Positions 45,942 through 56,367 of a DNA stretch of 64,000 nt are shown here, piece after piece. The stretch's first letter is position 1. Every line of letters begins with the position of its first letter. The notes under the pieces are model-generated. The model ran no database searches. It was not told the DNA's origin and saw nothing but the letters and a program-made list of their open reading frames with translations. Source of the DNA: Alternaria dauci (Eukaryota; Ascomycota; Dothideomycetes; Pleosporales; Pleosporaceae); NCBI RefSeq assembly GCF_042100115.1, contig NC_091279.1, forward strand, positions 806,001 to 870,000, written 5' to 3'. The translations under genes were made by a program, and so were the position numbers.

Positions 45942-46905
45942 ATGGCGTCAGAGGCCCGCTTCGTTGAGAACAGAACCCGTTTGGTTTCCCATTTTGGCGA
46001 ATACAAGTAATGAGCGCAACGTGCCGCGAAATCTGTAGCCGTAGCTAACAGGCCCAGGACACGGGATGCGCAAAGCGATGGGTGGGCCAAACTATGGGAA
46101 AAGAATGAACAGGATCTATGGGATCGGGGTCAGCCTTCGCCTGCGTTGACTACGTTCTTAGAGGAACATCCTTACCGTGAGACGCTATTCCAAGACCAAA
46201 CTAAACGCCGATTGAGGGCCTTTGTACCCGTAGGTCTCTCTCGCGATAAGATGGTCCACCAAAGAGGCTCATCGTACACTAGGGCTGCGGGAAAGGGCAT
46301 GATGTGGCGCTCCTCGCACGGCATGGCTTCGAGACGTGGGGTCTCGAAATTTCTCAGGGAGCAGTGGATGTTGCAAACGAAAACGTAAAATCCTATCTGG
46401 ACCCTTCAGCGGGCCATCGCGCTGACGTCGTGCTCGGCGATTTTTTCAAAACGGATATCGAGGCCCATCTTGGACCGAGCTTCCATGGCTTCGATCTGAT
46501 ATATGATTACACGGTAAGTTCGGAACGGCGGGCATCAGTCGTTCGACGTACTCAAGATGAGAGCTGATGGTCATGGTTCAGTTCTTGTGTGCCCTACTTC
46601 CTGAGATGCGAAAAGATTGGGCCGACCGCATGAAAAGACTTTTGTCGCCAACAGGTGTTCTCGTATGCCTCGAGTTCCCCATGTGGAAGCCATTGAAAGA
46701 TCAGGGGCCGCCTTGGGGTCTCAATGGCGTACATTGGAATCTTCTGGCCGACGGTGCTGACGGTCTATTTGACGAATCCGGCACTCTTCTTGGGAGCGGC
46801 CGTCAAGAGGGCTCATTCGAGAGAGTCGTATATTGGAAGCCGCCGGTTTCGTTTAAGCAGAGTCGCGGCGAAGACATGCTCAGCGTTTGGAAGTTGAAGC
46901 AGTAG
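45942..46905 (+). CDS. thiol/thiopurine S-methyltransferase family protein
   Basis: Four exons: 45942-46006, 46052-46229, 46283-46513 and 46582-46905; 265 residues. Introns are 45, 53 and 68 bases. The product is a SAM-dependent methyltransferase of the TPMT type. WAKLWEKNEQDLWDRGQPSPAL is the typical N-terminal stretch; the SAM-binding motif I (AFVPGCGKGHDVALLARHG) is assembled across intron 2, and the acidic end of beta-2 is in GLEISQGAV. FDLIYDYTFLCALLP joins exons 3 and 4. Fungal members methylate thiols or halide/sulfide ions for detoxification; the actual acceptor is unknown. Raw frames in introns 2 and 3 remain partly open and would give false ends. Confidence 0.9.
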
Positions 46906-47097
46906 ACCACGACGTAAGCGGAGCTTGTTGTCATGCTCCATCAACAACTTTCCGCAGCAAGTTTCTACATGGCAACGCTGTTCGCATGTGTATCCGAGGT
47001 ATACACGCATTCCAATGTGATATTGTGTCGATCTCAGGGGTTCATTGACATGATAGCAGTACTAACTCCTAAGATCTACCTAGTATCGAGAATCATC

Positions 47098-47685
47098 TCA
47101 CATTCCATCAGTCAACATAGCCTCGACGATCTGCACATGCCGGTTCGCATTTGTTTCGCTCCACTCCGTATCATAGTTGAGCCCTGCAGGTACAGGAGAA
47201 TAAAGTAAATGTATGCCTCACATGAATTCGTACAATTGGGACTTACCATATGGCCAGAAATGATCACCACCACAGTTAATCTTCGCATCTGGTCCATCAA
47301 AGCTTCTCAGCAGTGGTAGTGCCGTCCTCCAATCACCCGCTGCACACTTTGTGTCAAAAGCGGCCGTCTGGCCAACCCCCAGCGTATGGCTTATTTCGTG
47401 CATCGCTGTCCTTTCGGTCATGTAAGCGCGGTTCGAGCCGAAGCGTAGGTCGCCGTTGTAGTTTGCTTCGGCAGTAGGAACACCTGGTGCGTATGCTACA
47501 CGAATCGTTTTGTTGGCATCGGAGTACTTTTCATAGCGCGCAACGGCTTTTGTCATCGCGGCTTCGATCCTGGTGTATGCGTCTGTTTGGTCAGCCGTGG
47601 GGTTGGACGCTTTTGCCAAGGACCAAGTCAGGCGTGCGGATGCGCTGCAAGCATAGGCCGCGACGAGAAGAAGAGAGAATTGCAT
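47098..47685 (-). CDS. secreted metallopeptidase-like protein with HExxH motif
   Basis: Two exons, 47247-47685 and 47098-47183, with a 63-base intron; 174 residues. Signal peptide MQFSLLLVAAYACSASA, cut near residue 17. The mature part has the zinc-binding HEISHTLGVG (His96, Glu97, His100). The eleventh position, His in metzincins, is Gln (HEISHTLGVGQ), so a third ligand must lie elsewhere. Cysteines in TKCAAGDW and INCGGDHFWP could form a disulfide. The second exon encodes LNYDTEWSETNANRHVQIVE. It resembles small fungal and bacterial extracellular zinc peptidase-like proteins; activity is inferred. An ATG at 47685 was chosen because it directly precedes the signal peptide. Confidence 0.82.
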
Positions 47686-49566
47686 GACGGTAGACGTGAT
47701 TGCTTGATTTGACACAATCTGGAAGAGGTGTAGTTGCTGGCTGTAGAGAGCTTGCACCTCTGGGAGTACTACGGTATGCCTACTGATATATAGCGATCTC
47801 TCTTTTGATTTGGCTCCACCACTGATTACAACTCACACCTCCTTTGTTGTAGTGGTTGTGATTATGAGCGGCCACACAGCCAGATTAGGGAGGTAGACAT
47901 ATGAGATGGCACGTGGGTCGAAGCGCAGAAACATTCCTCCTGTTTAGCACACGTTACCATTCGACCAGGCATGATACCTTCCCATGGTGCGGATGGTGTT
48001 TAATGTACATTGGCTTGGTAGCGCGGTGTACAAGGGCTGAAACGATCAAGCGTCGGAGATTTGATTGCATATAGATACCCTCCCCACTCTTCGGAATATT
48101 TCCAAATCGGCAATGATAGACGCCTCCCGCCGCACAAACATTGGCCCGGCTCCCGCGGTTGACTCTGGCTAACCTAAGCTTCAAGACACCACTAGTTTGA
48201 TTACTTCTTCGGAGAGGTCTTCGTATCTCTTCTCGATGAGCTTTTTCTTGGTAGCGACCATGATCTTGCACACTCTATGAGCAGATTACATATGCAAACC
48301 AAACATCAGTCGTTGTTCAGGACGGACAAAGTTTCAGCTGGTAAGAGAATAGAACTGTTTCCTTATAAGTACTCTCACGAACAGTTTCTTACGAGGCATA
48401 GTTGTGCAAGGCCGCAGATTTATGAAGTCTGGACGACCGAATCGAAGTTTGGGCGGACCAGGTCCATGTGTATGAATTTGCCATTCGTACGAAGGAAGTG
48501 TGACGGGTAATTATTCATCATTCGGCGCTGGCGCGGGTAATCACGTATTCCATATTGTCTCACTGTGTTGAATACGATGTTAGGTTAGGTATACAGCAAA
48601 TGCGTCATCTGTTTCCCTTGCTTCACGATTTTATCTTGAAATGCAGAGTAGGCGAGCTACGCATCACTTCCACAGTATGTATCTCACCTACTACATAAGA
48701 TCAACAAACGATGTATCACTACCAAAACACAAGAGCAACCGTTTTTCCTATGTGGAGCACGAGGTTCGCTCATGCATCTTGCCAACATCTGGTATCGTAT
48801 AGCATTTCTCACTTACTATACTCGCACTGAATACAACAGAAAACAAGCTTGATGTAAAGAGGTGTACTATATCATTATTCTGCTTCTCTCGTATATCCCT
48901 AAGGAAGACAAAATGTACAAACACTGAAGACGGGAGTCATAATGCAGCATTCTAAGGTCCGCTCGACGTTATAAGGTTACACGGGTAACAATACGTGCGA
49001 TTAGAAAGCTAGAACATCTAAACTTACTTGAAGCAGCATCTGTATGAATAAATTTGCTACAGATCAAGAGTGTTTACATCTTAACTTGATCTTCGGGTAG
49101 TATGTTGGCTAAGATCCCAATGCTGCATATTTGCCTAATTAAGTATTCCAGGCTTCCTACCGAAAGACTCGAGTTGATGGTTAAAGAGGCCACGTAAGAT
49201 AGGTATACTACGTGGAGAAATACAGCCCCGGGCGAAGACGTGATAATGGTGGAATCAATCTGCGGTAGCTTTCATGCGCATGGAGTAAGTTAGGGTGAAC
49301 CGTCGTGGTAAGTCTGCCCAGGTGACATCCGGAAAGCGAAAGATAAAAGAAGAGGAAGGAATTGCTACGTTACGTCTACTGTATTTTCCTGCATGTCGCC
49401 CATTCTCTTTAGCTCCTTCTTTCGTCTCTCTTCGCTAACTAAGTTTTCTTTTTCGCATGCCTACGTTATATTGCCCGTTCTCAGCTGAGCAGCATAGTAA
49501 AAAGGAGCCTACCGCAACAACTTCATCTGCAAAAAAGATTTTTTTGCAAAAAATAGTCAGCGGTGA
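47686..49566. other. 1.9 kb gene-poor region
   Basis: No gene recognised between the secreted metallopeptidase-like gene and tRNA-Ile. From about 48511 to 49522 there is no open frame of 60 codons or more on either strand, and the sequence is AT-richer than the flanks. A minus-strand frame near 48261 starts MVATKKKLIEKRYEDLSEE but stops after 26 codons with no plausible intron. Confidence 0.45.
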
Positions 49567-49640
49567 TGGTCACTACGAGGGTCGAACTCGCGACCTTGGC
49601 GTTATTAGCACCACGCTCTAACCAACTGAGCCAAGCGACC
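49567..49640 (-). tRNA. tRNA-Ile (anticodon AAT)
   Basis: A 74-base cloverleaf without intron, read on the minus strand. Acceptor arms GGTCGCT and AGTGACC pair (one G-T). The D arm has GGCTCAGTTGGTTAGAGC, the anticodon loop is CTAATAA with anticodon AAT, and the T arm is GCGAGTTCGACCCTCGT. The discriminator is A. A run of T (CTGACTATTTTTTGC) follows the 3' end as a likely Pol III terminator. Confidence 0.95.
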
Positions 49641-50140
49641 GGTTTTTGTTGTTGTTCGATGAAGGATTTTGCAATCACGCAAAATATCACTGTAATGTAT
49701 GCTGAGGTGAGGGCATGTGGGCGTGGTTGTAGAGGAAGGCGCAATGTGGAAGTTGCAACGTAGAACTCCAAAACAAAATTTGCTGGTCTGACCCACCCGC
49801 CCAAAGTCTACAGACACCACGGACAATACTTTGAGATGTACTCCGAACCTAAAGAACAAATTATTGCACCTTGATTCCCACATGTCAAGTGCGTCAGACA
49901 GATGCAATAACGAAGAAGAAATACACTTCACACGTAGGTTGAAATGTTCGAAGGAAGACTTGACGAAGATGGTGAAGAAGACAGGCACGTTGCAAAGAGA
50001 AAGAGAAATGACGTGTCTAAGAGAGAGAGAGAGAAAGTGATGCGATACGCAGTAAGAAGCAGAGGCCAGACATAAAGACAATACGAAAAGAAGAGGAAGA
50101 AGAGTGCATAGTATACAATTAAAGTCGACGTATAAAACGA
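49641..50140. other. intergenic region between tRNA-Ile and ORC2
   Basis: 500 bases with a GA-rich run (GAGAGAGAGAGAGAAAG at about 50022-50038). No gene seen. Contains the ORC2 3' end and the upstream part of tRNA-Ile. Confidence 0.4.
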
Positions 50141-51901
50141 TCAAAATGCCTCTCCAGCGAGATCTTCTGCAAGACCCTCCAACTCTTCTTGCCTAAAAGG
50201 CACCCACAGTCTCTCTGTACCCATAGCATCCTTTCTGCTTTCAATCATCTGATGATCGTGAAACTCCTTGAGCAGCGTCCTGAAACTAACTTCACTCGTG
50301 CAAACGAATGCCTCGACAGCTTTGTGGTACAGCACGCGGTACTCGACGCCTTGCGCAGACTCTGGCAGAACGTTCTTGGTCTTCTCGACCTTCTTGGACC
50401 TTGGCGTAGCAGTGACCTCGTGCTCTTGTTCCAAATCACCACCACCCTCCATGAGTGAAAGTGCCAGCTGCTCCATGACCAGGATGCGGAACAGTTCTCG
50501 GGCTTGTTCTGGTAGTGAACGCAAGACGAAACCTACACCGTCTCTTCCGCCCACACGTCTACCGCTGCGTCCTAGGAGCTCATTCACAGTCTCGACCGTG
50601 TCTATCTCTGCGTCATAAGGCGCGAAGGTCGTTGCGTCGTGGAAAAGGAACTTGTATTGTGTTTTCATGCCGACATCCCACAAGAGAGGGAAGTGGGGTG
50701 TATCGGCCGTGCACAGGAGGTTGATGGCGGGATGGGTAGCCAGACGGGCAAGCATTGAGGGTACTGGGGTCTTCCGAAGGTAGGGCGAGTCGATGGAGTT
50801 GAGAATGACGGGCACTGGATGCGGCGGCGGGTTGCTTGTGAGATGCTCGAGAATGAAATCGAGTAGGAGCGCAGGTTGATTAGGCAACTTTAGTCCTGCC
50901 GGTACTACTGCCGATGCTATGGTCAACAGCAAGTCTTTGACTGTTGTGCCAGCTGTGTATCCGTTTACGACCACAATCTTCGGTGTCTTCTTCGTCCCTT
51001 TGTACGGCGCAGAGTTTATAAGATGTCGATAAAGGCGTGCGGTGAATCGCTCGGTGATGATGCGCTTCGAGCCGTACCCATAGAGACAGATGTTGAATCC
51101 TTCTTCGAGCTCGAAGATCCATTGATCGTATGCGCGGCCGTGCAGTTCAAGTAGAAACTCTCTCTCGGATTGGTGGCGGTCTTGGTAAGTTTGTATTGCT
51201 TGGAAGTATTCATCGTGGTTGAGTAGGCTCTGCGCAGAGAGGGTATTGTTGGAGGTTTTGGTGCCGCCGGGACGGTTCTGCCAAAAGTACTCCTCGTGCG
51301 GAGGCAGCTCAGTTGGAGGTGTAGGCGATCGCTGCTTTCGCGGTCGTCCTACCTTTCCTGACCCCTTAGGTCGACCTCTTCCACGCTTCGAGGGCGTCTC
51401 CGGCACAGGTACCTCATCTGGTACCTCGTCTTGTACCGCTCCCTCTTCACCTTGCTCAGTGTCGTCTGCGTCATCTCCTAAGATATGTTCTGCAAGGTCT
51501 TCCTCCTCATCCAGCGCATCCTCATCGCTCTCATCGCCATTCAGGGTGCGCTCTAGTATACGTCGGTTGCTTTTTCTTCGCGCGCTGCGATCCGCGTTGC
51601 GAACAATGGTCGGTGTGCCATTGGGTGAGTCTCGTTTTGCGGACTTTGTAGGAGTTTCGAATACCAGCTTCCGGGTAGACTTGGGCGTCGCAGTGATTCC
51701 ATTTACCAGGCCAGTCTTCTTCAAGATGGACCGTGGTGTCGCATGCTCGGCCAGGTGTTGTGTTCTCCCCTTTCTTGACGGTGTCTGCACTTCGGGCGGT
51801 TCTAGGTCGTCGGGAGCGTCTTCTGCAAATCGTGCGCGTGATTTCTGCGGTGTCCCCTCGTCAACATCGTCTTCGTCGCGTCTGCGCTTTGTGCCGACCA
51901 T
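50141..51901 (-). CDS. ORC2: origin recognition complex subunit 2
   Basis: Single exon, 586 residues. The N-terminal third is disordered and basic/acidic, with AT-hook-like units (KRGRGRPKGSGK, VGRPRKQR; about residues 172-191) that would bind AT-rich DNA. The conserved half has HGRAYDQWIFELEEGFNICL, YGYGSKRIITERF and VVVNGY (the degenerate AAA+ fold). It continues with LLCTADTPHFPLLWD and a C-terminal winged-helix region (FHDHQMIESRKDAMGTERLW). ORC2 is part of the six-subunit complex that marks replication origins and loads the MCM helicase. The start is the only ATG before the disordered part. Confidence 0.96.
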   Translation of the reverse strand: MVGTKRRRDEDDVDEGTPQKSRARFAEDAPDDLEPPEVQTPSRKGRTQHLAEHATPRSILKKTGLVNGITATPKSTRKLVFETPTKSAKRDSPNGTPTIVRNADRSARRKSNRRILERTLNGDESDEDALDEEEDLAEHILGDDADDTEQGEEGAVQDEVPDEVPVPETPSKRGRGRPKGSGKVGRPRKQRSPTPPTELPPHEEYFWQNRPGGTKTSNNTLSAQSLLNHDEYFQAIQTYQDRHQSEREFLLELHGRAYDQWIFELEEGFNICLYGYGSKRIITERFTARLYRHLINSAPYKGTKKTPKIVVVNGYTAGTTVKDLLLTIASAVVPAGLKLPNQPALLLDFILEHLTSNPPPHPVPVILNSIDSPYLRKTPVPSMLARLATHPAINLLCTADTPHFPLLWDVGMKTQYKFLFHDATTFAPYDAEIDTVETVNELLGRSGRRVGGRDGVGFVLRSLPEQARELFRILVMEQLALSLMEGGGDLEQEHEVTATPRSKKVEKTKNVLPESAQGVEYRVLYHKAVEAFVCTSEVSFRTLLKEFHDHQMIESRKDAMGTERLWVPFRQEELEGLAEDLAGEAF

Positions 51902-52990
51902 GTCTTGTTGGTTGGGTGGGTGTTTGGGCAGGACAGGGTGACGCGACTGGCGCGACTTGGGTCTTGGCGTGATGGTTGAGGCTCAACCTTAATTCTTATT
52001 CTGGGACCTAATGTGTTTTCCATTGCAGATTCATTACTACCATGTGTCTCGTCTTGCATGTGCCCTTGCAAAGTACGTGGGTCTTGACATTCACAGTACC
52101 GAGTCATAGTTGTCGCGACAGGCGATGGCATAGGGTTGACTCTACCACTGCCGTTCGTTGCTGGTAAATTCGCCCTGACATGTGATTGTGGGCCTCGCAA
52201 GCGTCGTGCAGCGAGTGATGCCTGACTGAAGCCACGCACCCGTTCTCTGTGGGTAGCGCACAAGTCGAGCATGCATGCAGACGTGGACGAGCTGCAAACT
52301 GTTGGCCCAGGCTACGTGCATGCAGAGACACGAAATGGTTTAGAGGAGCTAGATGTGGTCATGCACGATTATGTCAAGCAGCCTTGCGAACTATGCTAGC
52401 GCAGCCAGAACCTGGTCCTGGGAGCTGAGCAGGATGTTGGCGGCCCGTTGGTAAGCGGATACTTGGTGCCTACAGGCGTGGTAGTCACGCCGCGGTGGTA
52501 TGTCAGACGTGACGAGACTGATTCACATGGCAAGGCAGATGACAGCTTCATGTGCGACAGTCGAGGACATGTCTCGGAGCGTGAGACATGTCAGGCTGTG
52601 GCTGAGACGGGGCTACAAATAGCTGTAGGGCTCCACGGGATATGCATTCAACAGACGCTGATAGGCGTGGCTTGGGCGAAAATGGTGCCCAGCCAGGATT
52701 GTGCTTCTTTGATGATCTCACCCATGCCGGCCGCTCCTTCTCAATTTCCGTCGTCGTGTTCGTCCGCTCCTGCCCCGCACACGCCCAAATCTTCAGCTCC
52801 ATACTTCCTGCACCCGCGACGACTTCGACAACAAAGCCCCACTCCCCGCCACGAGACGGTCATCGCGACTCCTGCACCCTCGACGCCCACGGCCTTTGAG
52901 CGCCTCGCCGCGACACGCTCGCCCGCAACCTCCGCCCGGCGCACTACCCGGACTTTACACGCTTCGGCTTCCACGCCAGCACATGCCGCC
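51902..52990. promoter_or_regulatory. shared divergent promoter region
   Basis: About 1.1 kb between the starts of ORC2 (minus) and ATG101 (plus). A plus-strand frame from 52448 runs in phase into ATG101, but its sequence is Pro/Ser/Thr-rich and lacks similarity to ATG101 N-termini; it is probably 5' UTR. No regulatory motif is claimed. Confidence 0.35.
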
Positions 52991-53744
52991 ATGGACACAC
53001 GGAGGCGGCCAGAGTACAACCTCGAGATCTTCGCGGACGCCGCGTGCGTCAAGGATGTCGTGAAGGGTGAGTCCCCTTTTTTCCCTTCTCGAATATGTCT
53101 GTTTTGAGCATCGGCGCAACTTTTGCGACCCCACTACACGTCTCCCCGCCCGGATAGCGCCGTAGACCACCGCTGACCTTGGGCCCAGCGATACTGCACA
53201 CGATATTCTTCCACCGATACTTTACCTCCATCTCTCCCTTGACCCGCGACCTCCTCGACCTCACCCTTCCCGCCATCGACGATGTCGATCTTGAGACACT
53301 CATCGAACAGAAGACGTTTGCGCTAGTGCGCGCGATAGACAGCACGCACCAGCCAAGAGGACGGGGGCAGATTGTCGTACAGTTCTTTGAGAAGAAGCGG
53401 AAGAAGACGTCGTACTTCTTTGGCAAGGCAGACGAGGACGTTTGCTGGGAGCAGTGGACGCTGGACGTTACCCTTGCCCAACCACGGACCGAGACTGGTA
53501 CGCACTCCTACCCTCCCTGCAGAGCAAGCTGCTGATCATGACGACAGATGTACTCAAAGTCCGCCGTGCCATGACCAAGTCCCTCGAGAAAGCGGCGCAT
53601 AAGATCATCGCCATCGTAAACCGAGAAAAGGACCACATTCCACCCATTACCACGACCGATGCCAACCCCTTTCCTTACCAGATCGTGGTCAACCCAAAGT
53701 CCGTCAACGAGAACGACTGGAGGCCGCGCATCGGCTTATTCTGA
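52991..53744 (+). CDS. ATG101: autophagy-related protein 101
   Basis: Three exons: 52991-53066, 53189-53497 and 53548-53744; 193 residues. Introns are 122 and 50 bases; the first is long for this window. The product starts MDTRRRPEYNLEIFADAACV and continues with ILHTIFFHRYFTSISPLTRD, SYFFGKADEDVCWEQWTLDV and the end VNENDWRPRIGLF, all typical of the HORMA-domain protein ATG101. It partners with ATG13 in the Atg1/ULK complex that starts autophagosome formation; budding yeast lacks it. The chosen ATG gives the usual N-terminus; earlier in-frame codons are unlike the family. Confidence 0.93.
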
Positions 53745-54291
53745 GCCCATCGCCGTGACACTGAATGTAGTAATAACCCCGCCTGTATATACAATCCATG
53801 ATGTTATGAGCAAGAGAAGATTCAACACCGCTAGGGGTAGTAGTCGTCACTGCATGTGACGCAAAAGAGACGGAAAAGTTCTGGATTCGTTGCAACAACC
53901 ACTTGAAAGACCGACCCCGCTTCCCCCCTGTTCACCGCCACCACCACTACCAAAAGCTCCGTTGTACAGTGTCCGCTACGTCGGGCAACCCCCAATACCT
54001 GATTTGCATTCTGAGCCCGCGGATATCGGGATGTTTGCCAAGAATTCGAGCCTTTGTCGCTCTTGCTTATTTGCTTGCTGCTATAGCTACACAAGATACC
54101 CAATTCCCCAATGAAATTTTTCCATAGATAACCCTACACGCACCACGCACTGTTGATTATGACGTGAACGTCTGGCCACTGTAGAGTAGTAATACATGTC
54201 ATTAGAACCAGTATATGATATATAGATCTTTCGATGTTCGATCTCATATGACCTCGCATGGATCGGTATGCCAAAGTCAATGTCCAAAGTA
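53745..54291. other. convergent 3' intergenic region
   Basis: About 550 bases between the ATG101 stop and the T5orf172 gene stop, expected to hold both 3' ends. Nothing recognisable. Confidence 0.4.
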
Positions 54292-55845
54292 TTATGCGTT
54301 GGTCTTTTCATCCCAGTCAACCCACCGCTTAACAACCTCGTCCACTTTCTTGACGCCCTCTTTGGTGGCCTCGACTTCGAACCACTCTTTATGCGTCTTA
54401 CCGCAAGCATCGCACTGCTTGATGACCCGCTGGTCTGCAAGTTCGAGATGGATCAAGCGCTCTACACGATGCGCGTGTGGCACTTTTCTTACGTTATCCG
54501 TATTCGCATTCGACTGGCGTCGAGACTGGGCAGGCGGGGGCTGTGGAGAGGGCGTGGAAGAAGAGACATAAGGATAGTACCGTACGAGAGACAGACTGTA
54601 GCCACACTGGCGGGTCCACTCGTTCATACGACGGTGCACATTGTTTGCACGTCCGATCTTGAGGAGAATGGTGTCTTTTTCTGGTGGAGAGTCTGCCTCT
54701 CCGGACCGCGACCGGGCGGTGTTGGATCGCTGTCGTTGGCCGCCTTTGACGGAGTATTGTCGCATGACATCCGAGGTTCGTCGGCCTTGCTCGGGACGTG
54801 TTGGCGGTGCTAGCAGTGTGGATGCCGCGGAGGATGGAGCGGGACCGGCGGATTCGGGTGTGAGCCAGAAGATGTAGATGTAGCCTTCTTCGTCGTGGGG
54901 AGACAGGGGCTTTGAGAGTTGGGCGAGTAGAGTAGAGGCCAGCTGTGGTGATAATGTGTCTGGGATGTACCGGAGTAGCTTGGCTGTCTCTGACTCTTCT
55001 CTCGTCGTTCGGTTTACGGGTCGGGCAGGCTTCTCCCCCAGTGGTTTGCGGGCAGGTGGTTCATTGGGTTGCCGGGATGAGGACGGTGGTCGCGACGATG
55101 ATGGCGGTCTTGAGCTTTGTGCGCTTTGTCTTCGATGATCTTGTCGTACTCGAGGCGGTGGTTGAGATGTCTGTTGCGTAGACGTCTCTTGTCCTTCAGC
55201 ATCCGCGACTGGCTTTTCTTCTGTCTTCCTTTTATGCCGTATGGGCTCAGCGTAGTCATCGTCCGCAGACCCGCAGCACAACGACGCCCAAAAACTCTGC
55301 TTCTTCCTCTGCGGCGGTGGTTTCGACGGGCGATGGTCCCTGCGTTTTCTCTCTGCCATAACATCACTCGGCACAGACATCAATGGACCCTCCACGTTAT
55401 CCCACGTAGCCGGCCGGTTAATGCGCCGTGGCGGGCGGGATCCAGACGATCTCCTTCCATGTGTGCTCTTCTTCTTCGGGCGCGTGGTAGCTTCATCCGG
55501 CTCTCCAAAATCAAGGACACCCAGTCGTTCGACCAGTGTGTCGATGCTGTTCCTCTCTTTCAGCGGGTAGAGTCGAGTTGCTGGTCCGCTTGTTGCTTGT
55601 GCGGCCAATTGCTCCGCCTGGTCTTTATGTTGCCAGCAAAAGTAGGCTGCAGCGCCAATTTCGTCGTCGTCGCTGTCATCGCTGACAACAGATACCACAG
55701 CGATGACACCGTCGTCTTCAGACACTTTTGCATCGATCGGCCGTCTACAGGGTCGCCCAGATTTAGTGATGCCTTTGCATGTGGTTGCCGGATTGCGCGA
55801 ATCCGAGCGAGGGATGAGCGATTCTGGTGTTGTTCCTGTGAACAT
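54292..55845 (-). CDS. T5orf172 (GIY-YIG-like, DUF1766) domain protein
   Basis: Single exon, 517 residues from ATG 55845. A Cys/His region near the N-terminus (CKGITKSGRPCRRPI, FCWQHKDQ) could bind zinc. A long basic, Ser/Pro/Arg-rich disordered middle follows. The C-terminal domain has YIYIFWLT (first GIY-YIG strand), KIGRANNVHRRMNEWTRQCG, and RVERLIHLELADQRV, then CDACGKTHKEWFEV. This matches T5orf172/DUF1766, a GIY-YIG superfamily branch found in phages and in fungi (S. pombe Mug113). The domain is also interrupted by two Ser/Pro-rich loops. Nuclease activity is not proven, and the function in fungi is unknown. The frame is open to 55887, but only ATG 55845 is a true start codon. Confidence 0.8.
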   Translation of the reverse strand: MFTGTTPESLIPRSDSRNPATTCKGITKSGRPCRRPIDAKVSEDDGVIAVVSVVSDDSDDDEIGAAAYFCWQHKDQAEQLAAQATSGPATRLYPLKERNSIDTLVERLGVLDFGEPDEATTRPKKKSTHGRRSSGSRPPRRINRPATWDNVEGPLMSVPSDVMAERKRRDHRPSKPPPQRKKQSFWASLCCGSADDDYAEPIRHKRKTEEKPVADAEGQETSTQQTSQPPPRVRQDHRRQSAQSSRPPSSSRPPSSSRQPNEPPARKPLGEKPARPVNRTTREESETAKLLRYIPDTLSPQLASTLLAQLSKPLSPHDEEGYIYIFWLTPESAGPAPSSAASTLLAPPTRPEQGRRTSDVMRQYSVKGGQRQRSNTARSRSGEADSPPEKDTILLKIGRANNVHRRMNEWTRQCGYSLSLVRYYPYVSSSTPSPQPPPAQSRRQSNANTDNVRKVPHAHRVERLIHLELADQRVIKQCDACGKTHKEWFEVEATKEGVKKVDEVVKRWVDWDEKTNA

Positions 55846-56279
55846 GTTGGGCAGTGAAGTTGCGATCAATGGGACTACAGTGAACAAGGAGCTGCTAATA
55901 GAACGCTCAGACTATGCTTGTGTTAATCACTCGCGGCAACCTTCACAGCGTCACCGCTGTGTGGAGGGTAGGTTACTTGTGAAACTGGTGTCGACGGCAG
56001 TGAGCCTCGACTATGAGGACTAGGACTACAGGTACGGTGTGCCAGCGCATTATGAGCCACGGAGACATCGCCTCGAAGTGGGCGCGTAGCTGAAAAGAGA
56101 TGGCGGGTCTCCAAAACGCGAGTCGGGCGCGTGGCGGTGCACGTGGCGCAGCGTGCAAAAGAGTGGGGCCCAGCCCGTGGAGCACAGACCACTATCTCAA
56201 AGTCTGTCTCCCCTCTCATCCTCCTCCAACCACCACCACCCACAGGCCCTACGACTGCGAAAAAAAGAGAATGAAGGGC
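55846..56279. other. intergenic region between the T5orf172 gene and tRNA-Gly
   Basis: About 430 bases between the start of the T5orf172 gene and tRNA-Gly, both on the minus strand. No gene seen. Confidence 0.35.
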
Positions 56280-56367
56280 TGCATCGGCCGGGAATCGAAC
56301 CCGGGGCTAGCCGAAACTGTCCTGAAGCGGATGGCAACGGCTAATTTTACCACTAAACCACCGATGC
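56280..56367 (-). tRNA. tRNA-Gly (anticodon GCC) with intron
   Basis: An 88-base gene on the minus strand. Acceptor arms GCATCGG and CCGATGC pair fully and the discriminator is A. The D arm is GTGGTTTAGTGGTAAAAT and the T arm CCCGGGTTCGATTCCCGG. The anticodon stem AGCCG/CGGCT encloses TTGCCA, an intron of about 17 bases after position 37, and T. Removing it leaves a seven-base loop TTGCCAT with anticodon GCC. Confidence 0.93.

Noticed and set aside
47954..48271. Small minus-strand gene starting MVATKKKLIEKRYEDLSEE
   Set aside because: The frame stops after 26 codons and no intron of usual size restores a longer frame.
48721..49260. RIP-mutated repeat
   Set aside because: A hand count gave TpA/ApT near 1.0, which hints at RIP, but a count of CpA+TpG against ApC+GpT in the first 300 bases was below 1. 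The evidence conflicts and no repeat partner is visible.
52448..52990. N-terminal extension of ATG101
   Set aside because: In frame, but low complexity and unlike ATG101 N-termini; the family start is at 52991.
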